A stretch of 64,000 nt of DNA, taken from positions 56,189 to 120,188 of the forward strand of contig NZ_MSDF01000009.1 in the NCBI RefSeq assembly GCF_002022275.1, given 5' to 3'. A model generated the notes under the pieces. It saw only the letters and a program-made list of their open reading frames with translations. It was not told the origin of the DNA and searched no databases. A program made the position numbers and the translations under genes. Below, one piece after another: positions 15,388-24,433 of the stretch (within the stretch, counting starts at the first letter, position 1; the number at the start of each line of letters is the position of its first letter). Origin of the DNA: Pseudomonas fluorescens. GTDB lineage: Bacteria > Pseudomonadota > Gammaproteobacteria > Pseudomonadales > Pseudomonadaceae.

Positions 15388-15927
15388 TCAGTCGTCAGCT
15401 GTTGGATCCATGTCCGGAAACATCACTTCGATAAACCCGAACTTGGTGAAGTCGGTAATCCGCGACGGGTACAACCGGCCGATCAAGTGATCGCATTCAT
15501 GCTGCACCACGCGCGCATGAAACCCGTCGGCAATGCGCACGATAGGCTCGCCTTTCGGATCAAACCCTTCATAGCGAATCTGCTGATATCGGTTTACCGC
15601 GCCACGCAGGCCGGGCACGGACAGGCAGCCTTCATAGCCCTCTTCCAGCACGGGGCTGAGCGGTGTGATCAGCGGGTTGATCAGAATGGTCTGCGGCACC
15701 GGCGGCGCGTCCGGGTAACGCTCACTGGCCTCGAAACCAAAGATCACCAGTTGCAGGTCAACGCCAATCTGCGGTGCGGCCAGGCCCACGCCGCCTACGT
15801 GTTCCATGGTCTGGAACATGTCATCAATCAATTGCCACAGCTCGGGGCTGTCGAACATTTCCGGCGGAACCGGCGGTGCAATACGCAGCAGGCGCTCGTC
15901 GCCCATTTTCAGGATTTCACGGATCAT
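15388..15927 (-). CDS. def: Peptide deformylase
   Basis: A 179-residue Fe/Zn peptide deformylase that removes the formyl group from nascent N-termini. All three motifs are present: [10 protein letters not shown] near residue 46, EGCLSVPG near 96 (the Cys is a metal ligand) and QHECDHLIG near 138 (HExxH). The C-terminus is extended relative to E. coli and rich in acidic residues. It lies 3 bp after the YihY-type gene, so both share a transcript. Pseudomonads usually carry a second def next to fmt; this is likely the accessory copy. Confidence 0.95.
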   Translation of the reverse strand: MIREILKMGDERLLRIAPPVPPEMFDSPELWQLIDDMFQTMEHVGGVGLAAPQIGVDLQLVIFGFEASERYPDAPPVPQTILINPLITPLSPVLEEGYEGCLSVPGLRGAVNRYQQIRYEGFDPKGEPIVRIADGFHARVVQHECDHLIGRLYPSRITDFTKFGFIEVMFPDMDPTADD

Positions 15928-15930
15928 CGA

Positions 15931-16881
15931 TCAGACTTCGTCAGTGGTGGGCTTGGAGTGGTCCCGGCCAAGGCCTGAGACATGCTGTTTTTCATCCGTG
16001 TGAGTGTGCTCATCAAACTCCTTTTCACCCGGGTCTTTGCCTTCAGCCGACATATGCTCAATCACGGCGTTCATCTCCGCGCCCAACAGCAACACGGCGG
16101 CGGAAATATAGAAGTACAGGAGCAGGACGATGATCGCACCGATACTGCCATACATGGCGTTGTAATCGGCGAAGGTTTTGACGTAGTAACCAAAACCGAG
16201 GGAAGCAACAATCCACACCACCACGGCCAGTACCGAGCCCGGCGTGATGAAGCGAAACTTCTGCTCGACGTCGGGCATCACGTAGTACATCAAGGCCACG
16301 GCGAACATCAGCAAAATCACGATCAGAGGCCAACGCAGGATGGTCCACAAGGTGACCACGAATTCCTGCATGCCGATCTGCCCGGCGAGCCACTCCATCA
16401 CCTGCGGGCCGAGCACCATCAGCGCAGCGGCAGCCAGCAGCATGCCGGCGATGCCGACGGTGTAGAAAATCGACAGCGGGAAACGCTTCCAGATCGGCCG
16501 GCCCTCAACCACGTCGTAAGCGGCGTTCATCGCGCTCATCATCAGGCGCACGCCAGCGGAGGCGGTCCACAGAGCGATCACGATACCCACAGAGAGCAAG
16601 CCACCCTTGGATTGCTGCAACTGGTCGATCACCGGGTTGACCTGCTCCAGCGCCTGGGGCGGCAACACCAGTTCAGACTGCATGCGCAGCCAGGTGAAGA
16701 AGTCCGGAAGGTGCAGAAAACCGATCAGGGCAATGAGGAACAGCAGGAAGGGAAACAACGAGAACAGCATCTGGTAAGCCAATGCCGAGGCATAGGTAGG
16801 CATTTCGTCATCGACGAATTCCTTGATGGTGCGTATCAGCACTTTGTGTAGCTTGAGGCCGTCTAGAACCGGAAAAATCAT
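15931..16881 (-). CDS. YihY/BrkB-family inner-membrane protein
   Basis: A 316-residue membrane protein of the YihY/virulence factor BrkB family. The family start MPTYASALAYQMLFSLFPFLLFLIALIGF is followed by several helices (VGIVIALWTASAGVRLMMSAMNAAYDV, the conserved central motif; FSIFYTVGIAGMLLAAAALM; PLIVILLMFAVALMYYVMP; GAIIVLLLYFYISAAVLLLGAEMNAVIE). A charged cytoplasmic tail ends rich in His/Asp/Glu. Family function is not established; it was once annotated as RNase BN by mistake. It is the first gene of a two-gene operon with def. Confidence 0.9.
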   Translation of the reverse strand: MIFPVLDGLKLHKVLIRTIKEFVDDEMPTYASALAYQMLFSLFPFLLFLIALIGFLHLPDFFTWLRMQSELVLPPQALEQVNPVIDQLQQSKGGLLSVGIVIALWTASAGVRLMMSAMNAAYDVVEGRPIWKRFPLSIFYTVGIAGMLLAAAALMVLGPQVMEWLAGQIGMQEFVVTLWTILRWPLIVILLMFAVALMYYVMPDVEQKFRFITPGSVLAVVVWIVASLGFGYYVKTFADYNAMYGSIGAIIVLLLYFYISAAVLLLGAEMNAVIEHMSAEGKDPGEKEFDEHTHTDEKQHVSGLGRDHSKPTTDEV

Positions 16882-17005
16882 AGCGTCTCCTTTCGCCGCA
16901 AAGAGGATGAGGTCGTGGGCGACTCAGGGGGCGTTTTCTACATCAAAAGTAGCCTACTTGGCGACTTTGAAACAATTACAGGGTTTTAGTTGCAGCGTGC
17001 GACAT

Positions 17006-17031
17006 AAAAACGGCCATCCGTGGATGGCCGT
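17006..17031 (-). terminator. Rho-independent terminator after the CsbD gene
   Basis: CGGCCATCC and GGATGGCCG form a 9-bp stem followed, on the minus strand, by a run of T. It lies 30 bp beyond the CsbD stop codon. Confidence 0.85.
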
Positions 17032-17062
17032 TTGGCTGCTGAAACCAGCCAGCGAACCCGGC

Positions 17063-17248
17063 TTACTTGGTGGCTTTCTTTACCGCATCTTTGGTATCGC
17101 CAACCGCTTTCTGCACTTCGCCTTTCTTTTCTTGAACCACGCCTTCTGCGCGCAGTTTGTCATTGCCAGTGACTTTGCCGACACCTTGCTTGATGTTGCC
17201 GACAGCTTCGTTTGCCAAGCCTTTTGCCTTGTCTGATGTGCTGCTCAT
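17063..17248 (-). CDS. CsbD-family stress protein
   Basis: A 61-residue hydrophilic protein of the CsbD family. It shows the repeated pattern [23 protein letters not shown] then [17 protein letters not shown], the usual CsbD core. Such proteins accumulate under general stress or phosphate limitation; their mechanism is unknown. ATG 17248 is chosen because CGGAG is 8 nt upstream; an in-frame upstream start lacks a site. The protein is rich in Lys, Gly and Val and has no Cys or Trp. Confidence 0.92.
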   Translation of the reverse strand: MSSTSDKAKGLANEAVGNIKQGVGKVTGNDKLRAEGVVQEKKGEVQKAVGDTKDAVKKATK

Positions 17249-17448
17249 GGTATTTCTCCGAAAGAACAATCAAAGGTTTTTGGTCATTACGTAGAGATTG
17301 ACCCAGGGCATTTGCGCAGAGTTTCAATTATTTTCAGCGCGCATTTCATCGCCAGGCGCAGGTTTGGCTTTATGTTTTGTGGCCAACCCACGAGAATGCG
17401 CGGCACATTCAGGCTATAACGCTGAATAACAGATCCCGTAGGAAGGTT

Positions 17449-17826
17449 ATGAAACTCAATAAAGCACAGGCCATCGCCCGCAGAAACCTGGAACTGGGCG
17501 GTGCCGTCCTCGGCATGAACAACTGCCATTTCACCGACCTGGACCGCAAACGCAACATTTGGTGGTTCGACCTGCCGGTGGGCCGTATTTCCGTGGGCCA
17601 GTACGAGTGGATTCACTTGTTGATGCACAACGCCGAAACCGACCAGCTGCTGCACCTGAAAGTGCCGACGGCGTACCTGCGTGAAAAGCTGGAAGGCTTG
17701 GTGGTGCGTAATGCAGGCAAGCGCAGCCCGGAGATCACCCTGGAGCTGAGTGCGGACAAGGATTCGTTCTTGAAGGATGTACGCCCGGCGGGTGCTGGCG
17801 TCAGCTTCGCGCAGTTTGCCCTGTAA
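17449..17826 (+). CDS. Hypothetical protein, conserved-looking
   Basis: A 125-residue cytoplasmic protein that I do not recognise. It begins MKLNKAQAIARRNLELGGAVLG after a strong AGGAAGG site. The middle has aromatic-rich NIWWFDLPVGRISVGQYEWIHLLMH, and a later part reads LHLKVPTAYLREKLEGLVV. There is no signal peptide or membrane helix. Codon use matches neighbouring genes. It is a single gene ending at a bidirectional terminator shared with fadD1. Confidence 0.75.
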   Translation: MKLNKAQAIARRNLELGGAVLGMNNCHFTDLDRKRNIWWFDLPVGRISVGQYEWIHLLMHNAETDQLLHLKVPTAYLREKLEGLVVRNAGKRSPEITLELSADKDSFLKDVRPAGAGVSFAQFAL

Positions 17827-17842
17827 CAACTCGGTTAAACCT

Positions 17843-17860
17843 GTGGGAGCTGGCTCCCAC
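17843..17860. repeat. Solo collapsed REP palindrome
   Basis: GTGGGAGCTGGCTCCCAC is a perfect 18-bp palindrome, the outer tips of the common REP unit fused without its centre. A second identical copy is at 25614. Confidence 0.85.
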
Positions 17861-17887
17861 ACTGGATTGCATTCCAATCCAGCCCAT

Positions 17888-17916
17888 AAAAAACCCCGCA
17901 TCCGCGGGGTTTTTTA
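17888..17916. terminator. Bidirectional terminator between the hypothetical gene and fadD1
   Basis: ACCCCGC and GCGGGGT pair around ATCC, with A-run before and T-run after, so it can end transcripts from both sides of this convergent junction. Confidence 0.92.
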
Positions 17917-17921
17917 TGGGG

Positions 17922-19613
17922 TTACTTTTTAAGACCGAGCTTCTTCAGCTCTTCATCCCGCAACTCACGCCGCAGGATCTTGCCCACGTTGGTGGTCGGC
18001 AAGGCATCGCGGAACTCCACGGCCTTGGGCACCTTGTAGCCGGTGACGTTGGCGCGCATGTGTTCCATCACCTGGTCCTTGGTCAGGGTAGCCCCTGGCT
18101 TGACCACGATGAAGATCTTGATGTGTTCCCCGGACTTATCGTCCGGCACGCCGATGGCCGCGCATTGCAGCACGCCCGGCAGGGTCGCCAGCACGTCTTC
18201 GAGCTCGTTGGGGTAGACGTTGAAACCGGAGACCAGAATCATGTCTTTCTTGCGGTCGACGATACGCATGTAGCCATCTTGCTGGATGATCGCGATGTCA
18301 CCGGTCTTCAGCCAGCCTTCGCTGTCGAGGATCTCGGCGGTGGCGTCTTCGCGCTGCCAGTAGCCCTTCATCACTTGCGGGCCCTTGATGCACAGCTCGC
18401 CGATTTCGCCCAATGGCAGTTCAGTGCCGTCGTCGGCGATGACTTTGCACAGGGTCGAGGGCACCGGAATGCCGATGGTGCCGATCTGGGTGTACTGGAT
18501 CGGGTTGACCGTGGCTACCGGGCTGGTTTCGGTCATGCCGTAGCCTTCGCAGATGCCACAGCCGGTCACGTCTTTCCAACGCTCGGCGGCCGCCAGTTGC
18601 AGGGCCATGCCGCCGGAGAGGGTGACTTTCAGCGCGGAGAAATCCAGCTTGCGGAAGCCTTCGTTGTTGCACAGCGCCACGAACAGGGTGTTCAGACCGA
18701 CAAAACCGCTGAACTTCCACTTCGACAGTTCCTTGACCATCGCCGGCAAGTCGCGCGGGTTGCTGATCAGGATGTTGTGGTTGCCGATCAGCATCATCGC
18801 CATGCAATGAAAGGTGAACGCATAGATGTGATACAGCGGCAGGGGCGTGATCAGGATCTCGCAGCCTTCATTGAGGTTGGAGCCCATCAATGCCTTGCAC
18901 TGCAGCATGTTGGCGACAAGGTTGCGGTGGGTGAGCATCGCGCCCTTGGCCACGCCCGTGGTACCGCCGGTGTATTGCAGCACGGCCACATCGCCGCTCG
19001 CAGGGCTGGCGTCGTTGACCGGTTGGCCGTGACCTTTGGCGAGCACGTCGTTGAACTTGATCGCCTTGGGCAAGTGGTACGCCGGGACCATTTTCTTTAC
19101 GTACTTGATGACGCTGTTGATCAGCAGGCGCTTGAGCGGCGGCAACAGGTCGGCGACTTCGGTGACGATCACGTGCTTGACGGAGGTCTTGGGCACGACC
19201 TTTTCCGCCAGGTGCGCCATGTTGGCCAGGCAGACCAGGGCTTTGGCACCGGAGTCGTTGAATTGGTGTTCCATTTCCCGCGCGGTATACAGCGGGTTGG
19301 TGTTGACCACGATCAGGCCGGCGCGAATGGCGCCGAATACCGCGACCGGGTATTGCAGGACGTTGGGCAGTTGCACGGCGATTCGATCGCCAGGCTGCAA
19401 GTCGGTGTGCTGTTGCAGGTACGCGGCGAAGGCGCCGGACAATTCGTACAACTCACCGTAAGTGAGTGTCTTGCCCAGGTTGCTGAAAGCCGGTTTGTTG
19501 GCGAAGCGCTGGCAGGACTGCTTCAGTACCGCCTGAATATTTGGATACTCGTCTGGATTGATGTCTGCAGCAATCCCGGCGGGGTACTTATCCTTCCAAA
19601 AGTCTTCGTTCAT
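17922..19613 (-). CDS. fadD1: Long-chain fatty acid-CoA ligase FadD1
   Basis: A 563-residue ANL-superfamily acyl-CoA synthetase that activates long-chain fatty acids with ATP and CoA for beta-oxidation. Motifs: P-loop YTGGTTGVAKGAM near 213, GYGMTETSP near 353, the hinge region SEGWLKTGDIA near 438, GFNVYPNELEDVLA near 465, and the catalytic Lys region GKILRRELRDEEL at the end. The length equals that of Pseudomonas FadD1. Next upstream is the paralogue fadD2, 393 bp away, the tandem order known in P. aeruginosa. Confidence 0.95.
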   Translation of the reverse strand: MNEDFWKDKYPAGIAADINPDEYPNIQAVLKQSCQRFANKPAFSNLGKTLTYGELYELSGAFAAYLQQHTDLQPGDRIAVQLPNVLQYPVAVFGAIRAGLIVVNTNPLYTAREMEHQFNDSGAKALVCLANMAHLAEKVVPKTSVKHVIVTEVADLLPPLKRLLINSVIKYVKKMVPAYHLPKAIKFNDVLAKGHGQPVNDASPASGDVAVLQYTGGTTGVAKGAMLTHRNLVANMLQCKALMGSNLNEGCEILITPLPLYHIYAFTFHCMAMMLIGNHNILISNPRDLPAMVKELSKWKFSGFVGLNTLFVALCNNEGFRKLDFSALKVTLSGGMALQLAAAERWKDVTGCGICEGYGMTETSPVATVNPIQYTQIGTIGIPVPSTLCKVIADDGTELPLGEIGELCIKGPQVMKGYWQREDATAEILDSEGWLKTGDIAIIQQDGYMRIVDRKKDMILVSGFNVYPNELEDVLATLPGVLQCAAIGVPDDKSGEHIKIFIVVKPGATLTKDQVMEHMRANVTGYKVPKAVEFRDALPTTNVGKILRRELRDEELKKLGLKK

Positions 19614-19898
19614 GGAAGCCCACTCCTCAGCGACGTCAGCGACGCGAATTCATCATCGCATTTGATGCGATTATTATTGGTGTATGTTTTTTTAGGGTGA
19701 ATCTGGCGCTTTAAAGCAGGCCGAGACGTCACAAAGCGCGCCGAGAGTAGCAGCTTTGCCAAGGGCCGACTAGAGCCAAAAGAAGGCCCTACAGTCATAA
19801 ACATGACTGTCCTACAATATTTGGTCACACTTGAAATAGCGCTGAATTATCCAAGTAAAAGGCTCTGGAATAGGCTTTTCAGGACAACAGATAACAAT
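19614..19898. other. fadD1-fadD2 intergenic region, promoter zone
   Basis: Together with the REP at 19899-19986 this is a 393-bp gap. The first 200 bp upstream of fadD1 are AT-rich (ATTATTATTGGTGTATGTTT near 19672) and probably hold the fadD1 promoter, so fadD1 is likely transcribed separately from fadD2. I could not identify a clear PsrA operator. No ORF in it looks coding. Confidence 0.5.
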
Positions 19899-19986
19899 GT
19901 GGGAGCTGGCTTGCCTGCGATAGCGGCCCCTCAGTCGATACATCCGGTGACTGAAAGATCGCTATCGCAGGCAAGCCAGCTCCCAC
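19899..19986. repeat. REP doublet, GTGGGAGCTGGCTTGCCTG family
   Basis: Inverted pair immediately after the fadD2 stop, within the fadD2-fadD1 gap. Confidence 0.92.
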
Positions 19987-20006
19987 ATTTTTAACGGCGT
20001 TTCATG

Positions 20007-21695
20007 TCAGGCGATGTCGCGCAGCTCCCTGCGCAAAATCTTGCCCACCGGCGTCATCGGCAACGAGTCGCGCAACACAATATGCTTGGGCACCTTGTAC
20101 CCGGTGAAGTTGGTCTTGCAGTACGTCTTCAACTCCTCAAGGCTCACGCCCTGGGCCCGCGCCACCACAAACAGCTTCACCGCCTCCCCGGTGCGATCAT
20201 CCGGCACGCCGATCACGGCGCAGTTGGCCACGGCCGGATGCGCCATCACCACGTCTTCGATCTCGTTGGGGTACACGTTGAAACCCGAGACGATGATCAG
20301 GTCTTTCTTGCGGTCGACGATGCTCACGAAGCCATCGGTGTCGATCACCGCGATGTCGCCGGTCTTGAGCCAGCCCTCGGCGTCCAGGGCCTCGGCAGTG
20401 GCGACCGGCTGCTGCCAGTAGCCTTTCATGACTTGCGGGCCCTTGATGCACAGCTCACCGCGTTCACCCAAAGGCAACTCACGGCCCTCGTCGTCGATGA
20501 CCTTCATCGCGGTGCCTGGCACCGGAATGCCCACCGTGCCCAGGCGCGATTTACTGCCGTAGGGGTTGGTACTCGCCACCGGTGAAGTCTCCGTCAGGCC
20601 GTAGCCTTCACCGATGGAACACCCGGTGAGCGCCTTCCAGCGTTCAGCGGTGGCCTTTACCAGCGCGGTGCCGCCGGAGTTGGTGATCTTGAGGTGGGAG
20701 AAATCCAGGGTCTTGAACTCTGGATGGTCCATCAGCGCCACAAACAGCGTGTTCAGCCCGAGCAGGCCGGAGAACCGCCACTTTTTCAGTTCCTTGATAA
20801 ACCCGCCGATGTCCCGCGGGTTGGTGATCAGCACGTTGTGGTTGCCGGTCACCATCATGCACATGCAGTTCGCCGTGAATGCATAGATGTGGTACAGCGG
20901 CAGCGGCGCAATCATCACCTCCTGCCCTTCCTTCATCAGCGGCTGGCCGTCGTCGGCAACCTGGGACATGCACGCCCGCGCTTGCTGCATATTCGCCACG
21001 AGGTTGCCGTGGGTGAGCATCGCGCCTTTGGCCAGGCCGGTGGTGCCGCCGGTGTATTGCAGCACGGCAATGTCGTCCAGCGTCACCGGATGGCGGGTCA
21101 CGCCCAGCCCTGCGCCCATGCGCAAGGCGCGTTTGAACGACAAGGCGCGTGGCAGGCTGTAGGCCGGGACCATTTTCTTGACCTTGTCGACCACCGTATT
21201 GATCAGCCAGCCTTTGGCGGCGGGCATGAAGTCGCCCATTTTGGCTTCGATCAGGTAGTCGATTTCGGTGTCGGCGCACACCTCCTGCACCCGCGAACCG
21301 AACAGGTTGAGGTAGACCAGCGCACGCACGCCGGCGTCCTTGAACTGGTGACGCATCTCGCGCGGGGTGTACAGCGGGTTGCTGTTGACCACAATCAGCC
21401 CGGCGCGCAGCGCGCCGAACACGGCAATCGGGTAATGCAGCACGTTGGGCAGCTGTACCGCGATACGCTCGCCCGGCTTGAGGTCCGTGTGGTTTTGCAG
21501 GTAACCGGCGAACGCCGCACTTTGGCGCTCAAGCTCGGCGTACGTCAGGGTGATGCCCATGTTGCTGAACGCCGGACGATCGGCAAAGGCCTTGCAGGAA
21601 CGCTCGAAAACTTCGATCACCGACTTGTAGGTGCTCAGGTCGATGTCACTGGGAACGCCCGCCGCGCGTTTGTCATTCCAGAAATCAGGTTGCAT
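20007..21695 (-). CDS. fadD2: Long-chain fatty acid-CoA ligase FadD2
   Basis: A 562-residue paralogue of fadD1 with the same motifs: YTGGTTGLAKGAM near 214, EGYGLTETSPVAS near 352, AEGWLKTGDIAVID near 439, GFNVYPNEIEDVVM near 466 and GKILRRELRDIA at the C-terminus. The two proteins are clearly related but not near-identical, so the duplication is old and both are probably functional, with different chain-length or growth-condition roles. It is divergent from a lipase gene, with a 210-bp AT-rich promoter region between them. Confidence 0.95.
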   Translation of the reverse strand: MQPDFWNDKRAAGVPSDIDLSTYKSVIEVFERSCKAFADRPAFSNMGITLTYAELERQSAAFAGYLQNHTDLKPGERIAVQLPNVLHYPIAVFGALRAGLIVVNSNPLYTPREMRHQFKDAGVRALVYLNLFGSRVQEVCADTEIDYLIEAKMGDFMPAAKGWLINTVVDKVKKMVPAYSLPRALSFKRALRMGAGLGVTRHPVTLDDIAVLQYTGGTTGLAKGAMLTHGNLVANMQQARACMSQVADDGQPLMKEGQEVMIAPLPLYHIYAFTANCMCMMVTGNHNVLITNPRDIGGFIKELKKWRFSGLLGLNTLFVALMDHPEFKTLDFSHLKITNSGGTALVKATAERWKALTGCSIGEGYGLTETSPVASTNPYGSKSRLGTVGIPVPGTAMKVIDDEGRELPLGERGELCIKGPQVMKGYWQQPVATAEALDAEGWLKTGDIAVIDTDGFVSIVDRKKDLIIVSGFNVYPNEIEDVVMAHPAVANCAVIGVPDDRTGEAVKLFVVARAQGVSLEELKTYCKTNFTGYKVPKHIVLRDSLPMTPVGKILRRELRDIA

Positions 21696-21905
21696 TATTC
21701 TTGTCCTCTTACCTGAGTGTGTCCGGCCGCTTTTCTGAAGCGATTAAAAGCGGAGCTTTGGGGACGTTAGCAGCTATCACCAAACAGGCAAATACACCGA
21801 ACTGTGTCATTTATTGTATGAATCTTGCTCCTAACGTGTAGGCAGATACCCCAGCCCCTGACGGATGAGCTATACACTGCATCGACCCCGAGCAAAGGAA
21901 GCGCC

Positions 21906-22850
21906 ATGAACCACAGCACCTTCTGGCTGACCGCGAATGACCGAAGCCGCCTGTACGTCAATCAATGGCTGCCGGAAGGCCCGGCCAGGGCGATGATCAT
22001 GCTGTCCCACGGCATGGCCGAGCACAGTGGCCGCTACGGGCGCCTGGCCGAAGCGCTGTGTGGCGCAGGTTTCGGCTTGTATGCGCTGGACCAGCGCGGT
22101 CATGGCCGCACCGCCGACGAAGGTACCTTGGGGCTGTATGCCGAAAAGGATGGCTGGAACAAAGTGGTGGGCGACCTGGCCAGCCTTAACCAGCACATTG
22201 CGCATCAAACGCCCGGGCTGCCGATCTTTCTCCTGGGCCACAGCATGGGCAGTTATATCGCCCAAGCGTATCTGCTGCACCACAGCGCCAGCTTGAACGG
22301 GGCGATTCTCAGCGGTTCGAATTTCCAGCCGGTCGCGCTGTACCGCGCCGCTCGGGTGATCGCCCACATCGAACGTTTGCGCCAGGGCTTGCGCGGGCGC
22401 AGTGCACTGATCGACTTTCTGTCGTTCGGATCATTCAACAAAGCCTTCAAGCCCAACCGCACCGCCTTCGACTGGCTCAGCCGCGACCCGGCTGAAGTCG
22501 ACCGCTACATCAACGACCCGCTCTGTGGCTTTCGCTGCACCAACCAGCTGTGGATCGACCTGTTGGGCGGCTTGCAGCAAATCAGCAAAGCGTCCAATCT
22601 CGCCCAGATCGATCCGGGCCTGCCGATTCTGGTCATCGGTGGCGAATGTGATCCGGTGAGTGAGGGCAAGCGTCTCAAAAATCTGGCTCACGCCCTGCGC
22701 GACGCCGGCTGCCAGAACCTGCAACTGACTATTTACCCGCAGGCGCGTCATGAAGTGTTCAACGAAACCAACCGCGACGTTGTCACAGCGGATGTACTGA
22801 CGTGGCTCGATCAGGCGCTGACATTGCGCAGGCCGGCCCGTTGTGAATAA
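21906..22850 (+). CDS. Alpha/beta hydrolase, monoacylglycerol-lipase type
   Basis: A 314-residue serine hydrolase. The nucleophile elbow GHSMGS is near residue 118 and an upstream LSHGMAEHSGRY marks the oxyanion region of monoglyceride lipases. Asp in GGECDPVSEG (near 245) and His in ARHEVFNE (near 282) complete the triad. It would hydrolyse monoacylglycerols or similar lipids to free fatty acids, which fits divergence from fadD2 and proximity to an R-hydratase gene. The start at ATG 21906 has AAAGGAAG upstream; the longer frame would reach into the promoter. No signal peptide, so probably cytoplasmic. Confidence 0.92.
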   Translation: MNHSTFWLTANDRSRLYVNQWLPEGPARAMIMLSHGMAEHSGRYGRLAEALCGAGFGLYALDQRGHGRTADEGTLGLYAEKDGWNKVVGDLASLNQHIAHQTPGLPIFLLGHSMGSYIAQAYLLHHSASLNGAILSGSNFQPVALYRAARVIAHIERLRQGLRGRSALIDFLSFGSFNKAFKPNRTAFDWLSRDPAEVDRYINDPLCGFRCTNQLWIDLLGGLQQISKASNLAQIDPGLPILVIGGECDPVSEGKRLKNLAHALRDAGCQNLQLTIYPQARHEVFNETNRDVVTADVLTWLDQALTLRRPARCE

Positions 22851-22901
22851 TTTATGTTTTAAATCAGATCATTACCGATTAGCCACAGGATGCACCTTTA
22901 G

Positions 22902-23372
22902 ATGACTCAGGTTACCAACACCCCGTACGAAGCCCTCGAAGTCGGCCAGACTGCCAGTTTCAGCAAAACCGTCGAAGAGCGTGATATTCAGCTGTTCGCC
23001 GCCATGTCCGGCGACCACAACCCGGTGCATCTGGATGCCGAATACGCCAAGGCGACCATGTTCAAGGAGCGTATCGCCCACGGCATGTTCAGCGGCGCGC
23101 TGATCAGCGCCGCCGTTGCCTGCGAGCTGCCTGGGCCGGGCACTATCTACATTGGCCAACAGATGAGCTTTCAGAAGCCGGTAAAAATTGGCGATACCCT
23201 GACCGTGCGTCTGGAAATTCTGGAGAAGCTGCCGAAGTTTCGCGTGCGCATTGCCACCCGTGTGTTCAACCAGCGCGATGAGTTGGTGGTGGATGGCGAG
23301 GCGGAAATTCTGGCGCCGCGTAAGCAGCAAGTTGTGACTCTGACGGAATTGCCGCCAATCAGCATTGGCTGA
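22902..23372 (+). CDS. MaoC-like (R)-specific enoyl-CoA hydratase
   Basis: A 156-residue hot-dog-fold hydratase of the PhaJ4 type. The hydratase signature D-x5-H (SGDHNPVHLD at 36-45) and FKERIAHGMFSGALISA near 54-70 are intact. The enzyme makes (R)-3-hydroxyacyl-CoA from enoyl-CoA, linking beta-oxidation to polyhydroxyalkanoate synthesis. It follows the lipase by 51 bp on the same strand, so lipase, ligases and hydratase form a fatty acid use block. Confidence 0.92.
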   Translation: MTQVTNTPYEALEVGQTASFSKTVEERDIQLFAAMSGDHNPVHLDAEYAKATMFKERIAHGMFSGALISAAVACELPGPGTIYIGQQMSFQKPVKIGDTLTVRLEILEKLPKFRVRIATRVFNQRDELVVDGEAEILAPRKQQVVTLTELPPISIG

Positions 23373-23402
23373 TATCAATCTCGAAATCCATGCAAAACAA
23401 AT

Positions 23403-23489
23403 GTGGGAGCGGGCTTGCTCGCGAATGCGGTGGATCAGTCAACTTATAATTAACTGATCCACCGCTTTCGCGAGCAAGCCCGCTCCCAC
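23403..23489. repeat. REP doublet, GTGGGAGCGGGCTTGCTCGCG family
   Basis: A sister family of the common unit: GTGGGAGCGGGCTTGCTCGC and its inverse, separated by a spacer that is itself partly palindromic (GGATCAGT...ACTGATCC). Another copy is at 47190. Confidence 0.92.
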
Positions 23490-23513
23490 ATTGGGCCTTG
23501 CTTACTGCGGGGC

Positions 23514-23981
23514 TTACGACTGAGCGCGAGCCTGGTTACGCAGGGCTTTCACCTGGTCGTGGTTGCGTTGCACGCCGTGGTACTGACGCTCAACCAGGTC
23601 ACGAATACCCAGCAGGTTGTGCTTGTTGATCTTCTCGATCGCTTCCTTGTAAGCCTTCAGTGCGTGGTCTTCACCACGCTCGGCTTCGTTCAGTACAGCC
23701 TCTTCGTCTTTACCGGTGACCAGCGACTTCACGTCGACCCAACCACGGTGCAGCGCGGCGCTGACGCTGCCGGAATCTTCCGGATCACCGCCCAGGGCGC
23801 GCACGGCAGTCTGCAGTTCAGCAGCGGCGGTGGCGCAGTCGGTGGAGCGCTTCACGAACAGGGCTTTGAGCTCTGGGTGCTTGATGTCTTCAGCACAGGT
23901 TTTGAAGCCTTCCTGGCCGTCTTTGCTGGTTTCGATCAGGTCGTTGAGTACGGAGATCGATTCTTTGTTGATGTCAGTCAT
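23514..23981 (-). CDS. PA2169-family four-helix (ferritin-like, DUF2383) protein
   Basis: A 155-residue all-helical protein of the ferritin-like DUF2383/PA2169 family. It begins MTDINKESISVLNDLIETSKDGQEGFKTCAED; the ISVLNDLIE..KDGxxGF pattern marks the first helix. Later helices contain DCATAAAELQTAVRALGGDPED and DHALKAYKEAIEK, with carboxylate and His positions that could bind metal. Family members are stress-induced and of unknown activity. It is monocistronic and diverges from the DUF3820 gene across an AT-rich promoter region. Confidence 0.9.
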   Translation of the reverse strand: MTDINKESISVLNDLIETSKDGQEGFKTCAEDIKHPELKALFVKRSTDCATAAAELQTAVRALGGDPEDSGSVSAALHRGWVDVKSLVTGKDEEAVLNEAERGEDHALKAYKEAIEKINKHNLLGIRDLVERQYHGVQRNHDQVKALRNQARAQS

Positions 23982-24186
23982 TTTTCAATTCCTTGTGCGG
24001 GTTAAGAAACTTGTATTGGTAGTTGCAGCGCCCGTGCCAGCTTTTGAAAAATAACTTATTACTTATATTTCAATAACTTATGAAATATTGAACCATCTGT
24101 ATATACGTTATTTGCATGATCTGTCATTTGGCCTTCATGCAGAATGCCTGTATTTTCCAGGGTCTCGACTCAATCGCTTGAAGCCC

Positions 24187-24423
24187 ATGAATCCCGAAAA
24201 ACTCGAACTGCTGATCACCCGCCAAATGCCCTTCGGCAAGTACAAGGGTCGGATCATCGCCGACCTGCCGGGGCCTTACCTGAACTGGTTTGCCCGTGAA
24301 GGTTTCCCCCACGGCGAACTGGGCGGGTTGCTGGCACTGATGCAGGAAATCGACAGCAACGGCCTCGCCGAACTGCTGGAACCGCTGCGCGCCAAACACG
24401 GCAAACCCGCCCCGCGCCATTAA
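24187..24423 (+). CDS. DUF3820 family protein
   Basis: A 78-residue protein with the DUF3820 signature MPFGKYKGRIIADLPGPYLNWFAREGFPHGELG in its N-terminal half (split here only by position). The same motif is found fused to exonucleases, which suggests a nucleic-acid context, but free-standing copies have no known role. ATG 24187 is chosen because the upstream extension would translate the AT-rich promoter region. It ends 10 bp before the PLP-enzyme gene, so they likely share a transcript. Confidence 0.85.
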   Translation: MNPEKLELLITRQMPFGKYKGRIIADLPGPYLNWFAREGFPHGELGGLLALMQEIDSNGLAELLEPLRAKHGKPAPRH

Positions 24424-24433
24424 GAGCCTCGCC